Shown: piece after piece, positions 1 to 8,278 of the stretch
How the letters are laid out: the number at the start of each line of letters is the position of its first letter
How positions within the stretch are numbered: position 1 is the stretch's first letter
From: an uncultured Phascolarctobacterium sp.
Lineage (GTDB): Bacteria; Bacillota; Negativicutes; Acidaminococcales; Acidaminococcaceae
Length of the DNA: 64,000 bases
Assembly: GCA_900545535.1 (NCBI GenBank)
Contig: UQZN01000001.1
Location: forward strand, 62,001 to 126,000
Direction: 5' to 3'
The notes under the pieces: model-generated
Told to the model about the DNA's origin: nothing
The model's database searches: none
Seen by the model: the letters and a program-made list of their open reading frames with translations, nothing else
Program-made: the position numbers and the translations under genes

Positions 1-1
1 A

Positions 2-247
2 TTACCAGGTACCTATGATCTGATTCTGATGGATCTGCAGATGCCAATCAAGGACGGTTTAGAGGCAGCTGTAGAGATAAGAGCGCTGGAGAGAGCGGAT
101 GCACGGGGAATACCGATTATTGCTATGACTGCCAATACGATGCAGGAAGATCGGGAGAAAGCATTGTCGGCAGGCATGAATTGTTTTATTCCCAAGCCTT
201 TTGATGTAGAACAGCTATATCAAAGTATAGAAAAATTTTTAAACTAG
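2..247 (+). CDS. Response-regulator receiver domain, C-terminal fragment
   Basis: This is the 3' end of a gene that begins before the window. The visible 81 residues are the second half of a CheY-like receiver domain: the phospho-acceptor stretch LILMDLQMPIKDG, then the conserved Thr in IIAMTANT, and the conserved Lys in FIPKPFD, which ends the fold. The gene stops shortly after the domain, so the receiver is C-terminal. This is typical of hybrid histidine kinases, where the receiver passes phosphate on, but a stand-alone regulator cannot be excluded because the upstream part is missing. The TonB receptor gene follows after 54 bases with no clear terminator between, so the two may share a transcript. 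Confidence 0.85.
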   Translation, partial: LPGTYDLILMDLQMPIKDGLEAAVEIRALERADARGIPIIAMTANTMQEDREKALSAGMNCFIPKPFDVEQLYQSIEKFLN

Positions 248-301
248 CTGAGTACTGTTTTTTTGCGTAATAAAAGAAGCGTGTATTGGGGAGAGGTTGC
301 T

Positions 302-2242
302 GTGAAGCAAAAATATCTGAATGTCTTTGCTTTAACGGGTTTATGTTTGCTGACCTGGACAATAGAGACTGCGGCTGCTGAGGAAGCCGCAGAATTTTAT
401 TTGGAGCCGATGATAGTTACAGCAGCACGTTATGAAACAAACGAAATCAAGCCTGGTTATTATAAAATTGGTGAGCAGCAGCTAAAAGCAGGTAATTATG
501 ATAATGCTTTGGACGTTGTGCAGGAATTGCCTGGTATCACTATTATGGGACAGGGTGTCAGCGGCGGAAGAAATGCTTACAGTAATATCCTGCTGAATGG
601 TTCTGACCGTTATATTGTGGTGGTAGATGGTATCCGCGCCAACTGGAACGGCAGCAGCTACAATGATTTTGATTTTAGTGTGCTGCCAGCTGAAATGCTG
701 GCGAGTGTAGAAGTACTGCCGGCGTCTGCGGGTGCTATATACGGTAATGCGGCGAAGGGCGGCGTAATCAGGATCACTACCAAAAAAGCTGCTGAGGGCG
801 TTAAGACCAGTATCAATCTGGAAACCGGCAGCTATGGACGTGAAAGCGAAAATATTCTGCAGCTTGGCAAAAGTGGCGACTGGAGCTGGTTAGTGGCTGC
901 ACAGAAAAGTATTACAGGTGACTACAGCAGCGCCAGACACAGCATACCTTCATATGATAATACCGAAAATGCCGACGTTAAGGTAACAAAATCCTGGGGT
1001 GATGCTGCCGAGCTTACTTTGAGCTACAGCGCTTTCAGTGGCAGATATATGTCGAAGATCTTTAACTATAAAAATATTGAAACAGATACAACTAAACCGG
1101 CAAATTTAGTTAAGAATATTTTTATGGTCAATGCCCGTAAAACTGAAAATAATATCAGCCTGGAATTTAATCGAAAAATTTCTGACAGCGAAAATAATCT
1201 TTTGGGTATTTATCGACGTGGCAGTAATGCTGTCTATGATGAAGGGTCTAACGTTCCTAACCCCTGGCTGATCGAATTGCGCACGCAGGGATTTTTTGAC
1301 CGGTATACTAAGCAGTGGCATCCTAAAAATACTTTGACCGGCGGTATTGAATATTATCAGGATCTGGTGCTGGATTATCAGGACCTTACTTCAAATTATA
1401 ATGACAGGACTATGATCAGCAAGGCTGTTTATCTGCAGAATGAGTGGCAGCTGGACGACAGGCTCAAAGCAACAGGCAGCCTGCGGCAGGACTGGAATTC
1501 TTCTGCCGGTAAGAAATTGTCACCTGCGGTTGCTGTAGAATATAACCCTTCTGATAAACTGTTGTATACATTAGCGTATACTGAATATTTTGCACCGCCG
1601 AAACAAGTGCAGGTATTTTCACCTGCATATGGTAATGAGGAGTTGAAACCGGAAGAAGGTAAAGTCTACGAATTTGGGGCTTCTTACACACCGGAGGCTT
1701 CACTGACTCTGAAAGCCAGTATTTTTCACCGTGATGCTGCTAATGTTATCGCAGTAGATCGTACTGTAGATCCACGACGCTACGCTAATGTTGCTCGTGA
1801 GAAAGCCACTGGCTTTACGCTTTCTGCCGATAAACGTTTTTCAGAGCAGTGGCGGGCTTCAGTAGCCTATACGCAGGCGAAGGTAGAGACAGAACGCAGC
1901 AAAAATATGCCTCAGGTTAGTACGATGATTCCGCATGGTGAATTACAGTTTAATCTGCTTTATGACAGAGAGCCTTACAGCGCTTTACTGCAGGGGCGAG
2001 GTGTGTTTGACCAGGCCAACGGCCGCGGCGAGAACCTTTTTGCCAATAACACCTACTGGGTCTGGAACGCTTCTGTAAACTATAAATTGAATAAGCAGGC
2101 GAAGCTGTATGTGAAGGTCAATAATATTTTTAACCAGTTTTATTCCAGCTGGGATAATGATACAGGTGGTTTTTTAGGGTTTGACGAATGGTATGCCGAA
2201 CCGGGGCGGAATTACCAGATTGGCATCAATTATACTTTTTGA
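302..2242 (+). CDS. TonB-dependent outer-membrane receptor
   Basis: This encodes a beta-barrel receptor that imports a scarce ligand (siderophore, haem, cobalamin or similar) across the outer membrane using TonB energy. I choose the GTG at 302 because GGGGAGAGG lies just upstream and the protein then opens with a clean signal peptide (MKQKYLNVF, hydrophobic core, cleavage after TAAA near residue 26). A TonB-box-like stretch EPMIVTAAR is at residues 35-43, followed by a plug domain to about residue 155 with LPGITIMGQG, VVVDGIRA and GAIYGNAAKGGVIRI. The rest is barrel, ending in the terminal Phe (INYTF) expected for BAM insertion. At about 646 residues it is a normal length. The ligand cannot be told from sequence. 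An in-frame TTG at 263 would add 13 residues but has no ribosome-binding site. Confidence 0.93.
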   Translation: MKQKYLNVFALTGLCLLTWTIETAAAEEAAEFYLEPMIVTAARYETNEIKPGYYKIGEQQLKAGNYDNALDVVQELPGITIMGQGVSGGRNAYSNILLNGSDRYIVVVDGIRANWNGSSYNDFDFSVLPAEMLASVEVLPASAGAIYGNAAKGGVIRITTKKAAEGVKTSINLETGSYGRESENILQLGKSGDWSWLVAAQKSITGDYSSARHSIPSYDNTENADVKVTKSWGDAAELTLSYSAFSGRYMSKIFNYKNIETDTTKPANLVKNIFMVNARKTENNISLEFNRKISDSENNLLGIYRRGSNAVYDEGSNVPNPWLIELRTQGFFDRYTKQWHPKNTLTGGIEYYQDLVLDYQDLTSNYNDRTMISKAVYLQNEWQLDDRLKATGSLRQDWNSSAGKKLSPAVAVEYNPSDKLLYTLAYTEYFAPPKQVQVFSPAYGNEELKPEEGKVYEFGASYTPEASLTLKASIFHRDAANVIAVDRTVDPRRYANVAREKATGFTLSADKRFSEQWRASVAYTQAKVETERSKNMPQVSTMIPHGELQFNLLYDREPYSALLQGRGVFDQANGRGENLFANNTYWVWNASVNYKLNKQAKLYVKVNNIFNQFYSSWDNDTGGFLGFDEWYAEPGRNYQIGINYTF

Positions 2243-2272
2243 GTGCAGTTATTGAGTAAAACATATAAATTA

Positions 2273-2310
2273 AAAAATACCGTTGGACACATCTTGTCCA
2301 ACGGTATTTT
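2273..2310. terminator. Bidirectional intrinsic terminator
   Basis: A near-perfect hairpin (left arm 2277-2289, loop CATCT, right arm 2295-2307) has an A-run before and a T-run after it. It sits between the convergent TonB receptor and DUF4127 genes and can stop transcription from both sides. Confidence 0.9.
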
Positions 2311-2318
2311 AACGTCAG

Positions 2319-3908
2319 TTATTTCTTTTTGTCTTTTTTCAGTTCTACATCGATCTCAAACAGTCTGTCCCAGGGGAACGAAATGTCAAAATTACTTTTC
2401 TGGGTAAATTTATAACGCTCTGACAAATCGTGGCAAACTCCTAAGGCCAGTTCATGGATCGGTTTTTGATAGGGGCCGAGCAGGTAAACGGCAGCCTTCT
2501 GATTCTTGCTTTCTAAAAAGGCTGTGGCACTGCGGCGGGCGTTTGCCTGGTAATACCAGTCGTCGATGACCCTGATCCGCATCAGCTTTTCTGCCTCCTG
2601 TTTCGGCATCTGCGGCATCAGGATACCCTGGCAGATAGCAAAACCAACGGTATTGTCTGCCGTATTCCAGCCGTTATAAGCTGTCAGGCGTTCCAGCTGC
2701 TCCTGCTTGGCCAGTTCATTCATAAAGCCGTTATCGGCTCCGTTGGAATAGGCTACGTCAGCCAAAGATACCTGGTAACCTTTGTCCAGAAGCTGTTTGA
2801 GCTGTCCGATATAGGTACGGTTTTGCGGTGAAGAGAAAAATTGGTTAGAAGGAGCTGTAGAATCCATCATCACACCGTCGAAGGGCGTATTGAGTGCCAG
2901 GACTATATCGGCATTAGCGGCACTTGTAGCAGTGCGGCCGTCTACTGCTAAGATCTGCTGCGGTACTGACTGTCCTAAGGTCATATCAGAATATTGCGGC
3001 AGTGTGCGCGGCCCCCAGCCGTCAGCATAAAATGCATAAACTCTGGGCTGGTAACGGTTCAGTTCATTGCCTGCTCTTGTCAGCAGCAGCAGTCCCAACT
3101 GGTCGACACCGGGAACGATCTGAAATGTACGCTGTGTCAGGTCATAGGTTTCCTGGGTCAGCTTGCGGGCTTCCATATGCGTATGGGACAGCGGCGCATT
3201 ATCATCTTTGCCGATTGCCAGAAAGTGGAACCGGTTACTGCGGGTCATTTCAGTCAGCTTGCTGTTGATATGAAGATTTTTCTGCCGCCGTTCCAGCCAG
3301 TCCTGTAGATCTGCTTTGGGCAGATTGGTGGCCAGAGTTTTTTTCGTTAAGGCGTCTTTTAAGCTGAGGCCTATCAGATCCTCGGAGTCACAAAGTTCGG
3401 AATAACGGAAAATAGCTGGACCGATTTTGGAATAATAAGGCGGTTCAACGGCGCCAAAACTGGCACGTGGTGTACGCATCAAGGTTGAAAAGGCATAAAG
3501 GCGTACAGGAAATTGATCGCGCAGGGTTTCAAGCCGCTGCAGGCGCTGTTCTAAAACTGCCTGCGGTTCGTGATGAGTGCGTGAAGCGACCAGGCCGCCA
3601 TAGATCAGGCTGTCTGTGGAAATAACGGCGGCTTCTGCCTGCGGAGCACGGCTGACGAGCCATTTCCATAATTCATCAGGACTGCCGTTGCGATTATACG
3701 AAGCAAGATATTTATCAGGTGGAATCAGCACTTTATAACCTGCTGCTTCCATTGTGCTGACAACATAAGAGGAACAGACAGGACGGTTATCCAGAGGTAA
3801 AAAAAGCAGGGTCTCTTTTGTTTTTTCTGCTGCCTGAGCCGAAGTAAAAAACAGCAGTAGCAGGCATAGCGGCAGTATTTGTCTGAGTTGATTCTTCCAA
3901 AGTTTCAT
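2319..3908 (-). CDS. Secreted DUF4127 family protein
   Basis: A 529-residue exported protein of the DUF4127 family, whose biochemical role is not established. It opens with a signal peptide (MKLWKNQLRQ, then a run of Leu, cleavage after SAQA near residue 26). The family start LLFLPLDNRPVCSSYV follows directly. Internal landmarks include STDSLIYGGLVASR, GKDDNAPLSHTHME and the NGADNG segment, which recur in similar positions in the paralogue at 31669-33333. Such paired paralogues in one genome suggest a cell-envelope role, but this is inference. The gene is transcribed away from thrS and ends at a shared terminator. A possible promoter with TATAAT lies in the AT-rich region 3910-3960. Confidence 0.8.
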   Translation of the reverse strand: MKLWKNQLRQILPLCLLLLFFTSAQAAEKTKETLLFLPLDNRPVCSSYVVSTMEAAGYKVLIPPDKYLASYNRNGSPDELWKWLVSRAPQAEAAVISTDSLIYGGLVASRTHHEPQAVLEQRLQRLETLRDQFPVRLYAFSTLMRTPRASFGAVEPPYYSKIGPAIFRYSELCDSEDLIGLSLKDALTKKTLATNLPKADLQDWLERRQKNLHINSKLTEMTRSNRFHFLAIGKDDNAPLSHTHMEARKLTQETYDLTQRTFQIVPGVDQLGLLLLTRAGNELNRYQPRVYAFYADGWGPRTLPQYSDMTLGQSVPQQILAVDGRTATSAANADIVLALNTPFDGVMMDSTAPSNQFFSSPQNRTYIGQLKQLLDKGYQVSLADVAYSNGADNGFMNELAKQEQLERLTAYNGWNTADNTVGFAICQGILMPQMPKQEAEKLMRIRVIDDWYYQANARRSATAFLESKNQKAAVYLLGPYQKPIHELALGVCHDLSERYKFTQKSNFDISFPWDRLFEIDVELKKDKKK

Positions 3909-3999
3909 TTAGGGCATCTCCTAAAACTATCACTAAATCTAATATAATTATAAGATAACGATACAAATTTGGCTACAAGAATTTTACAAATCAAAATTA

Positions 4000-4028
4000 T
4001 TGACAATAATTATTGTTAAGTTTATAAT
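4000..4028 (+). promoter_or_regulatory. thrS promoter with internal palindrome
   Basis: TTGACA (4000-4005), a 17-base spacer and TATAAT (4023-4028) form a perfect sigma-A promoter. A 14-base palindrome ACAATAATTATTGT (4003-4016) covers the end of the -35 box and most of the spacer. Confidence 0.85.
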
Positions 4029-4039
4029 TAGAGTCAATC

Positions 4040-4292
4040 ACATAATCAATCGGTTATGCGAAGGACGAGGCTAACGTATCTTTCCTGCAGAGAGAAGCGC
4101 CCAGGCTGCAAGCGCTTTGGAAAAACGATAGACCTTACCACCTTCAAACTACATTGCGGAACCTGCCAGGTGGCATAAGTATGCAGTGTCGTATGCCGGC
4201 GTTAACGGTACCGAGTGGGCTTGCTAGTGGCAGGTCAATTAGGGTGGAACCGCGGTCAACTCCGTCCCTTTCCAGGGAACGGAGTTTATTTA
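4040..4292 (+). promoter_or_regulatory. T-box leader of thrS (tRNA-Thr sensing)
   Basis: The leader carries the T-box core AGGGTGGAACCGCGG at 4241-4255, which pairs with the uncharged tRNA acceptor end. It ends in a terminator hairpin (AACTCCGT...ACGGAGTT, about 4258-4287) followed by T-rich sequence. The base of stem I can be formed by GAAGG (4060-4064) and CCTTC (4141-4145). Directly before the right arm stands ACC (4137-4139), a threonine codon and the likely specifier. Low charging of tRNA-Thr should therefore raise thrS transcription, as known for this RNA class. Confidence 0.92.
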
Positions 4293-4311
4293 TTTTTAGG
4301 AGGCTAAGGAA

Positions 4312-6222
4312 ATGGCAAATGTTAAAGTAACCTTAAAAGATGGCAGTGTTAAAGAAGTTGCTGCCGGAACGACTTTGCTGGAAGTAGCGAAGGGCTTGTC
4401 GCAGAAGCTTGGCAAACAGGCGCTTTTGGCAGTAGTAGATGGTGTGAATAAAGATTTGACAGATAAATTGGAACAGGATGCGGCAGTAGAATTTGTCGTG
4501 CCCGAAAGCGCTGAAGGCCTGCATGCGATCCGTCATACGGCGGCACATGTTATGGCACAGGCGATCCAGCATTTGTTCCCTGATACTAAATTTGCGATCG
4601 GGCCGGCTATTGCCAATGGATTTTATTATGATTTAGACAGCGAGCATGTTTTTGTCCCGGAAGATTTGGTGGCTATTGAAAAAGAAATGGCTAAAATCGT
4701 TAAAGCTAATCTTCCACTTGTGCGCAATGAATTGCCCCGCAATGAAGCTTTGCAAATGTTTGCGGATAAAAATGAAAAATATAAGGTCGAACTGATCAAT
4801 GATCTGCCTGAAGATGCTGTTATCAGTACCTATACTCAGGGCGACTTTACCGATTTGTGCGCAGGTCCGCATTGTCCGTCGACCGGCAGGGTAAAGGCGT
4901 TTAAATTACAAAGTATTGCCGGAGCTTACTGGCGCGGCGATGAAAAGAATAAAATGCTGCAGCGTATTTATGGCACAGCTTTCCCCAGCAAGGAAGAACT
5001 GGACGCTTATCTGCATATGCTGGAAGAAGCTGCCAAACGTGATCACCGTAAACTTGGCAAGGAACTGGATCTGTTCAGCATTATGGAGGAGGGACCGGGC
5101 TTCCCGTTCTTCCATCCCAATGGCATGGTTATCCGTAATGAGCTGATCAATTACTGGCGTGAAGTGCACAGACGCTATGGTTATCAGGAGATCAAAACGC
5201 CGATGATCCTGTCACGGAAATTGTGGGAAACTTCCGGGCATTGGGATCATTACCGTGATAATATGTATTTTACTCAGATCGATGGCGAGGATTACGCAAT
5301 CAAACCGATGAATTGTCCCGGCGGAATGCTGGTTTATAAAACCCATCCGCACAGCTATCGCGAGCTGCCGATCCGTGCCGGTGAGCTTGGCTTGGTACAT
5401 CGTCATGAATTGTCCGGTGCTTTGCATGGCTTGTTCCGTGTACGCTGCTTCACACAGGATGATGCGCATATCTTTATGATGCCCAGCCAGATCAAAGACG
5501 AGATCCAAAACGTCATTCGTTTGTTTGATGAGGTTTATGCAACCTTTGGGCTGAAATATCATGCTGAGCTGTCGACCCGTCCTGAAGATTCGATGGGCGA
5601 TGCCGAAACCTGGGAAACTACTACCAATGCGTTGAAGAGCGCAATGGAGGATTTTGGTCTTGAATATGTGATCAATGAAGGCGATGGCGCTTTCTATGGC
5701 CCGAAGATTGATTTTCATCTGACTGACTCTATTGGACGTACCTGGCAGTGCGGCACGATCCAGCTGGATATGCTGCTGCCGGAAAAATTTGATTTGACTT
5801 ATACCGGCGAAGATGGATTGAAGCATCGTCCGGTTATGATCCACCGCGTAGTTTACGGTTCGATCGAGCGTTTTATCGGCATCCTGATCGAGAACTATGC
5901 AGGTGCTTTCCCGGCCTGGCTGGCTCCCTGCCAGGTACGCGTAATGCCGATCACCGACAAGCATTATGAGTATGCTAAGAAATTGAGCGATGAAATGTTC
6001 AAGTTGGGATTGCGGGTTTATCTTGATGACCGTAACGAAAAAATCGGTTACAAGATTCGCGAAGCACAGCTGCAGAAGGTTCCGTATATGCTGGTCATCG
6101 GCGATAAGGAAGTCGAAGACGGTACTGTTGCCGTACGTCGTCGCGGTGAAGGCGATATTGGCGCTATGAAGCAGGAAGATTTTATTGCGATGCTGCAAAA
6201 AGAAATTGCTGAAAAGAAATAA
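4312..6222 (+). CDS. thrS: Threonyl-tRNA synthetase
   Basis: This cytosolic enzyme charges tRNA-Thr with threonine using ATP. All expected parts are present in 636 residues: an N-terminal TGS domain (about 1-62), the editing domain with the H75-x3-H79 pair in HAIRHTAAHVMAQ, the class II catalytic core with MNCPGGMLVYK (zinc-binding Cys) and the motif 2 arginine in FRVRCFTQDDAHIF, and a C-terminal anticodon-binding domain. AGGAGG sits 7-8 bases before the ATG. It is preceded by its own T-box leader and followed by a terminator, so it is probably a single-gene transcript. Nothing unusual is seen. Confidence 0.98.
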   Translation: MANVKVTLKDGSVKEVAAGTTLLEVAKGLSQKLGKQALLAVVDGVNKDLTDKLEQDAAVEFVVPESAEGLHAIRHTAAHVMAQAIQHLFPDTKFAIGPAIANGFYYDLDSEHVFVPEDLVAIEKEMAKIVKANLPLVRNELPRNEALQMFADKNEKYKVELINDLPEDAVISTYTQGDFTDLCAGPHCPSTGRVKAFKLQSIAGAYWRGDEKNKMLQRIYGTAFPSKEELDAYLHMLEEAAKRDHRKLGKELDLFSIMEEGPGFPFFHPNGMVIRNELINYWREVHRRYGYQEIKTPMILSRKLWETSGHWDHYRDNMYFTQIDGEDYAIKPMNCPGGMLVYKTHPHSYRELPIRAGELGLVHRHELSGALHGLFRVRCFTQDDAHIFMMPSQIKDEIQNVIRLFDEVYATFGLKYHAELSTRPEDSMGDAETWETTTNALKSAMEDFGLEYVINEGDGAFYGPKIDFHLTDSIGRTWQCGTIQLDMLLPEKFDLTYTGEDGLKHRPVMIHRVVYGSIERFIGILIENYAGAFPAWLAPCQVRVMPITDKHYEYAKKLSDEMFKLGLRVYLDDRNEKIGYKIREAQLQKVPYMLVIGDKEVEDGTVAVRRRGEGDIGAMKQEDFIAMLQKEIAEKK

Positions 6223-6228
6223 TAAGCA

Positions 6229-6267
6229 AAATGCCTGTTCCGCTTTGTGGCTGGAGCAGGCATTTTT
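6229..6267 (+). terminator. thrS terminator
   Basis: Hairpin AAATGCCTGTTCC / GGAGCAGGCATTT with one G-T pair, followed by a T-run, seven bases after the thrS stop. Confidence 0.85.
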
Positions 6268-6344
6268 ATGAGGTCTATGATACAAAAATCAAGTGATCGA
6301 ACTCCTAAATCTTAATGGTTTAGGAAAGAAATAAATAATTGTTA

Positions 6345-6373
6345 TTGAAAACAAGAGTAAAAAATGTTATAAT
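6345..6373 (+). promoter_or_regulatory. Promoter of the ferritin gene
   Basis: TTGAAA (6345-6350), 17-base spacer, TATAAT (6368-6373). A strong AAGGAGG ribosome-binding site follows at 6405-6411. Confidence 0.85.
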
Positions 6374-6419
6374 GTATTTAGTAAAAACGGCTGTCTAAGC
6401 CGCTAAGGAGGATGTTAGT

Positions 6420-6908
6420 ATGAATAAAAAAGTTTATAAATCTTTTAACGAGCAGGTTCAGGCTGAATTATATTCCGCTTATATGTATCTGGCGATGAGC
6501 CTGGATATGGAAGCGAAAAATTATAAAGGTATGGCTAAATGGCTGTATCTGCAGTATGAAGAAGAACGTGAGCATGCACTGCGTTTTGTAAAATTTATGC
6601 AGGACTGCGGCGTACAGCCACAGCTTTTACAGATCGATATGCCGGCTGCCGATTACGGTACGCCGCTGGCTTTATTCAAAAAAGTTCTGGAGCACGAAAA
6701 GTATGTTACTTCCCGTATTTATGATATGTATGAAGTAGCATTGAAAGAAAAAGATTATGCGGCCCAAAGCTGCCTGAAATGGTTTATCGACGAACAGGTA
6801 GAAGAGGAAGCCAACGCTTCTGAGATTGTTGAGAAACTGGAAATGATCGGCGATAATATTTCCGGATTGTTCTATCTTGACGGTAAGCTGGGAGCAAGAA
6901 AAGATTAA
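6420..6908 (+). CDS. Ferritin (non-haem iron storage)
   Basis: A 162-residue ferritin of the bacterial FtnA type, which oxidises Fe(II) at a di-iron centre and stores the mineral in a 24-subunit shell. Visible ligands fit the family: Glu16 in the first helix (EQVQAELYSAYMYL), Glu49-x2-His52 in EEEREHALRF, and the later glutamates of LEHEKYVTSRIYDM and DEQVEEEANASEIV. The length and the four-helix pattern are normal, and no haem-ligand Met typical of bacterioferritin stands out. It has its own strong promoter and sits between thrS and the infC operon. A Fur-type operator was not recognised, so regulation is open. Confidence 0.94.
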   Translation: MNKKVYKSFNEQVQAELYSAYMYLAMSLDMEAKNYKGMAKWLYLQYEEEREHALRFVKFMQDCGVQPQLLQIDMPAADYGTPLALFKKVLEHEKYVTSRIYDMYEVALKEKDYAAQSCLKWFIDEQVEEEANASEIVEKLEMIGDNISGLFYLDGKLGARKD

Positions 6909-6916
6909 GAAAGCTG

Positions 6917-6945
6917 TTGACACAAAGCTTACAATATGATATTAT
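6917..6945 (+). promoter_or_regulatory. Promoter of infC-rpmI-rplT
   Basis: TTGACA (6917-6922), 17-base spacer, TATTAT (6940-6945). It begins nine bases after the ferritin stop. Confidence 0.88.
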
Positions 6946-6954
6946 ATCCAAGTA

Positions 6955-7055
6955 ACAAAGCAGAAGCCGCTCGCTTCTCACCTTGCAGCACAGGCTCGAC
7001 AGGGTTGGATATGATTTTCAGCGCGGGCAGTATTATCTGCTCGCGTTTTTTATTT
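6955..7055 (+). promoter_or_regulatory. L20-type leader with attenuator before infC
   Basis: About 120 bases of untranslated leader separate the promoter from infC. Its end is a clear terminator: stem 7022-7030 / 7037-7045 (GCGGGCAG-type arm with CTGCTCGC) followed by six or more T. A terminator ahead of the first gene of infC-rpmI-rplT is the known Firmicute arrangement in which ribosomal protein L20 binds the leader and causes premature termination. The L20-binding fold itself was inferred from context, not folded. Confidence 0.75.
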
Positions 7056-7075
7056 AATTTTGGAGGTGAACGGTT

Positions 7076-7594
7076 ATTAGCAAAGAAAGCTTGCGTATCA
7101 ATGAAGAAATTCGGGCACGGGAAGTGCGCGTTATTGCCGGTGAAGGCGAACAGCTGGGTATTATGTCCGGCCGGGATGCTTTACAGCTGGCCCAGGAAAG
7201 ACATCTTGATTTAGTGGAGATCGCGCCGACAGCGAAACCTCCGGTGTGCCGGATTATGGATTACGGCAAGTATCGTTACGAGCAGCAAAAACGAGAAAAG
7301 GAGGCTCGTAAAAAGCAGAAAACCTTTGATATCAAAGAAGTCAAACTGCGCCCTGGTATCGAGGATCACGACTATGAAGTAAAATTTAAAAATGCGCTGC
7401 GCTTCCTGGAAGACGGCGATAAAGTAAAAGTTACGATCATGTTCCGTGGCCGCGAATTATCGCATCCAGAGCTTGGCGAAGTATTGCTTAAAAGAATGGC
7501 GGAACAGCTTAAAGACACAGTTGTCATTGAGCGCGCGCCTAAACTGGAAGGCAGAAACATGATTATGATTGTTGCGCCTAAAGCTACTAAATAA
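7076..7594 (+). CDS. infC: Translation initiation factor IF-3, ATT start codon
   Basis: IF-3 binds the 30S subunit, checks the start codon and prevents premature 50S joining. The 172-residue product has the usual N-domain (RINEEIRAREVRVI, then IMDYGKYRYEQQK) and C-domain (KLRPGIEDHDYEVK, IMFRGRELSH). The start matters here. GGAGG lies at 7062-7066, an in-frame TGA follows at 7067-7069, and the first sensible codon is ATT at 7076, nine bases after the Shine-Dalgarno. The later TTG at 7091 is too far from any ribosome-binding site and would trim the N-terminus. AUU starts on infC are known in other bacteria and let IF-3 repress its own translation. The gene leads infC-rpmI-rplT. Confidence 0.93.
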   Translation: MSKESLRINEEIRAREVRVIAGEGEQLGIMSGRDALQLAQERHLDLVEIAPTAKPPVCRIMDYGKYRYEQQKREKEARKKQKTFDIKEVKLRPGIEDHDYEVKFKNALRFLEDGDKVKVTIMFRGRELSHPELGEVLLKRMAEQLKDTVVIERAPKLEGRNMIMIVAPKATK

Positions 7595-7607
7595 GGAGGA
7601 CTTAACA

Positions 7608-7805
7608 ATGCCTAAAATGAAAACCCGCAGAGCTGCTGCTAAACGTTTTAAAAAGACTGGTACCGGTGAATTCAAACGTGCCAAAGCTTTTAAAAGCCAC
7701 ATTCTGGAACATAAATCTCCTTCCCGCAAGAGAAACTTGCGTAAGGCTGCACTTGTTCACAAAACTGATCATGAACGCGTAGCAAAAATGCTGCCGTACG
7801 CATAA
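7608..7805 (+). CDS. rpmI: Ribosomal protein L35
   Basis: This is the small, very basic 65-residue L35 of the large ribosomal subunit. The start MPKMKTRRAAAKRFKKTGTG and the tail HKTDHERVAKMLPYA are typical. The ATG at 7608 is preceded by AAGGAGG (7593-7599), which overlaps the infC stop. Longer in-frame extension upstream has no support. It is the second gene of infC-rpmI-rplT, 13 bases after infC and 22 before rplT, and is expected to be controlled together with them by L20. Confidence 0.97.
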   Translation: MPKMKTRRAAAKRFKKTGTGEFKRAKAFKSHILEHKSPSRKRNLRKAALVHKTDHERVAKMLPYA

Positions 7806-7827
7806 TAGATAAGGGAGGCTGACTATA

Positions 7828-8181
7828 ATGGCAAGAATTAAAGTGGGCGTTACTGCTCATCGTCGTCATAAAAAAATCTTAAAACTGGCTAAAGGTTATC
7901 GCGGTTCCAAACATTTGCTGTTCAAAAAAGCTAATGAAACCGTTATGAAAGCTTTAAGCTATGCTCGTCGTGACCGTCGTGCTAAAAAACGCGAATTCCG
8001 TCGTTTGTGGATCGCTCGTATCAACGCTGCTACTCGTGCTAACGGCATTAGCTACAGCCGTTTTATGAATGGTCTGGCTAAAGCAGGTATCGAAATGAAC
8101 CGTAAAGTTTTAGCTGATATGGCTATTTATGACGCAGCTGCTTTCACAAAACTGGTAGAAGCTGCTAAAGCTGCTCTGTAA
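7828..8181 (+). CDS. rplT: Ribosomal protein L20
   Basis: The 117-residue L20 binds 23S rRNA early in 50S assembly and, in this operon type, also represses its own mRNA. The sequence is family-typical: RHKKILKLAKGYRGSKHL, YARRDRRAKKREFRRLWI and INAATRANGISYSRFMNGL. The start ATG follows GGGAGG by a normal distance. It is the last gene of the operon and ends 50-90 bases before a strong terminator shared with the opposite-strand peptidase gene. Confidence 0.98.
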   Translation: MARIKVGVTAHRRHKKILKLAKGYRGSKHLLFKKANETVMKALSYARRDRRAKKREFRRLWIARINAATRANGISYSRFMNGLAKAGIEMNRKVLADMAIYDAAAFTKLVEAAKAAL

Positions 8182-8209
8182 GATTTATTCTTACGGTAAA
8201 ATGAAGTGG

Positions 8210-8270
8210 ATTGCCGCGTGAGCGGCAATAAAAAACAGTGTAAGTCTTATGACTTACACTGTTTTTGTTT
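8210..8270. terminator. Terminator pair after rplT, bidirectional
   Basis: A first hairpin ATTGCCGC/GCGGCAAT (8210-8229) is followed by a longer one, ACAGTGTAAGTC/GACTTACACTGT (about 8235-8262), flanked by an A-run and a T-run. The second serves rplT and the convergent M48 gene. Confidence 0.88.
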
Positions 8271-8278
8271 TTTAGCGG

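Noticed and set aside
5212..6285. 357-codon open frame on the minus strand inside thrS
   Set aside because: It is antisense to a complete, highly conserved thrS, has no ribosome-binding site and its translation has no family features. It is a by-product of thrS codon use.
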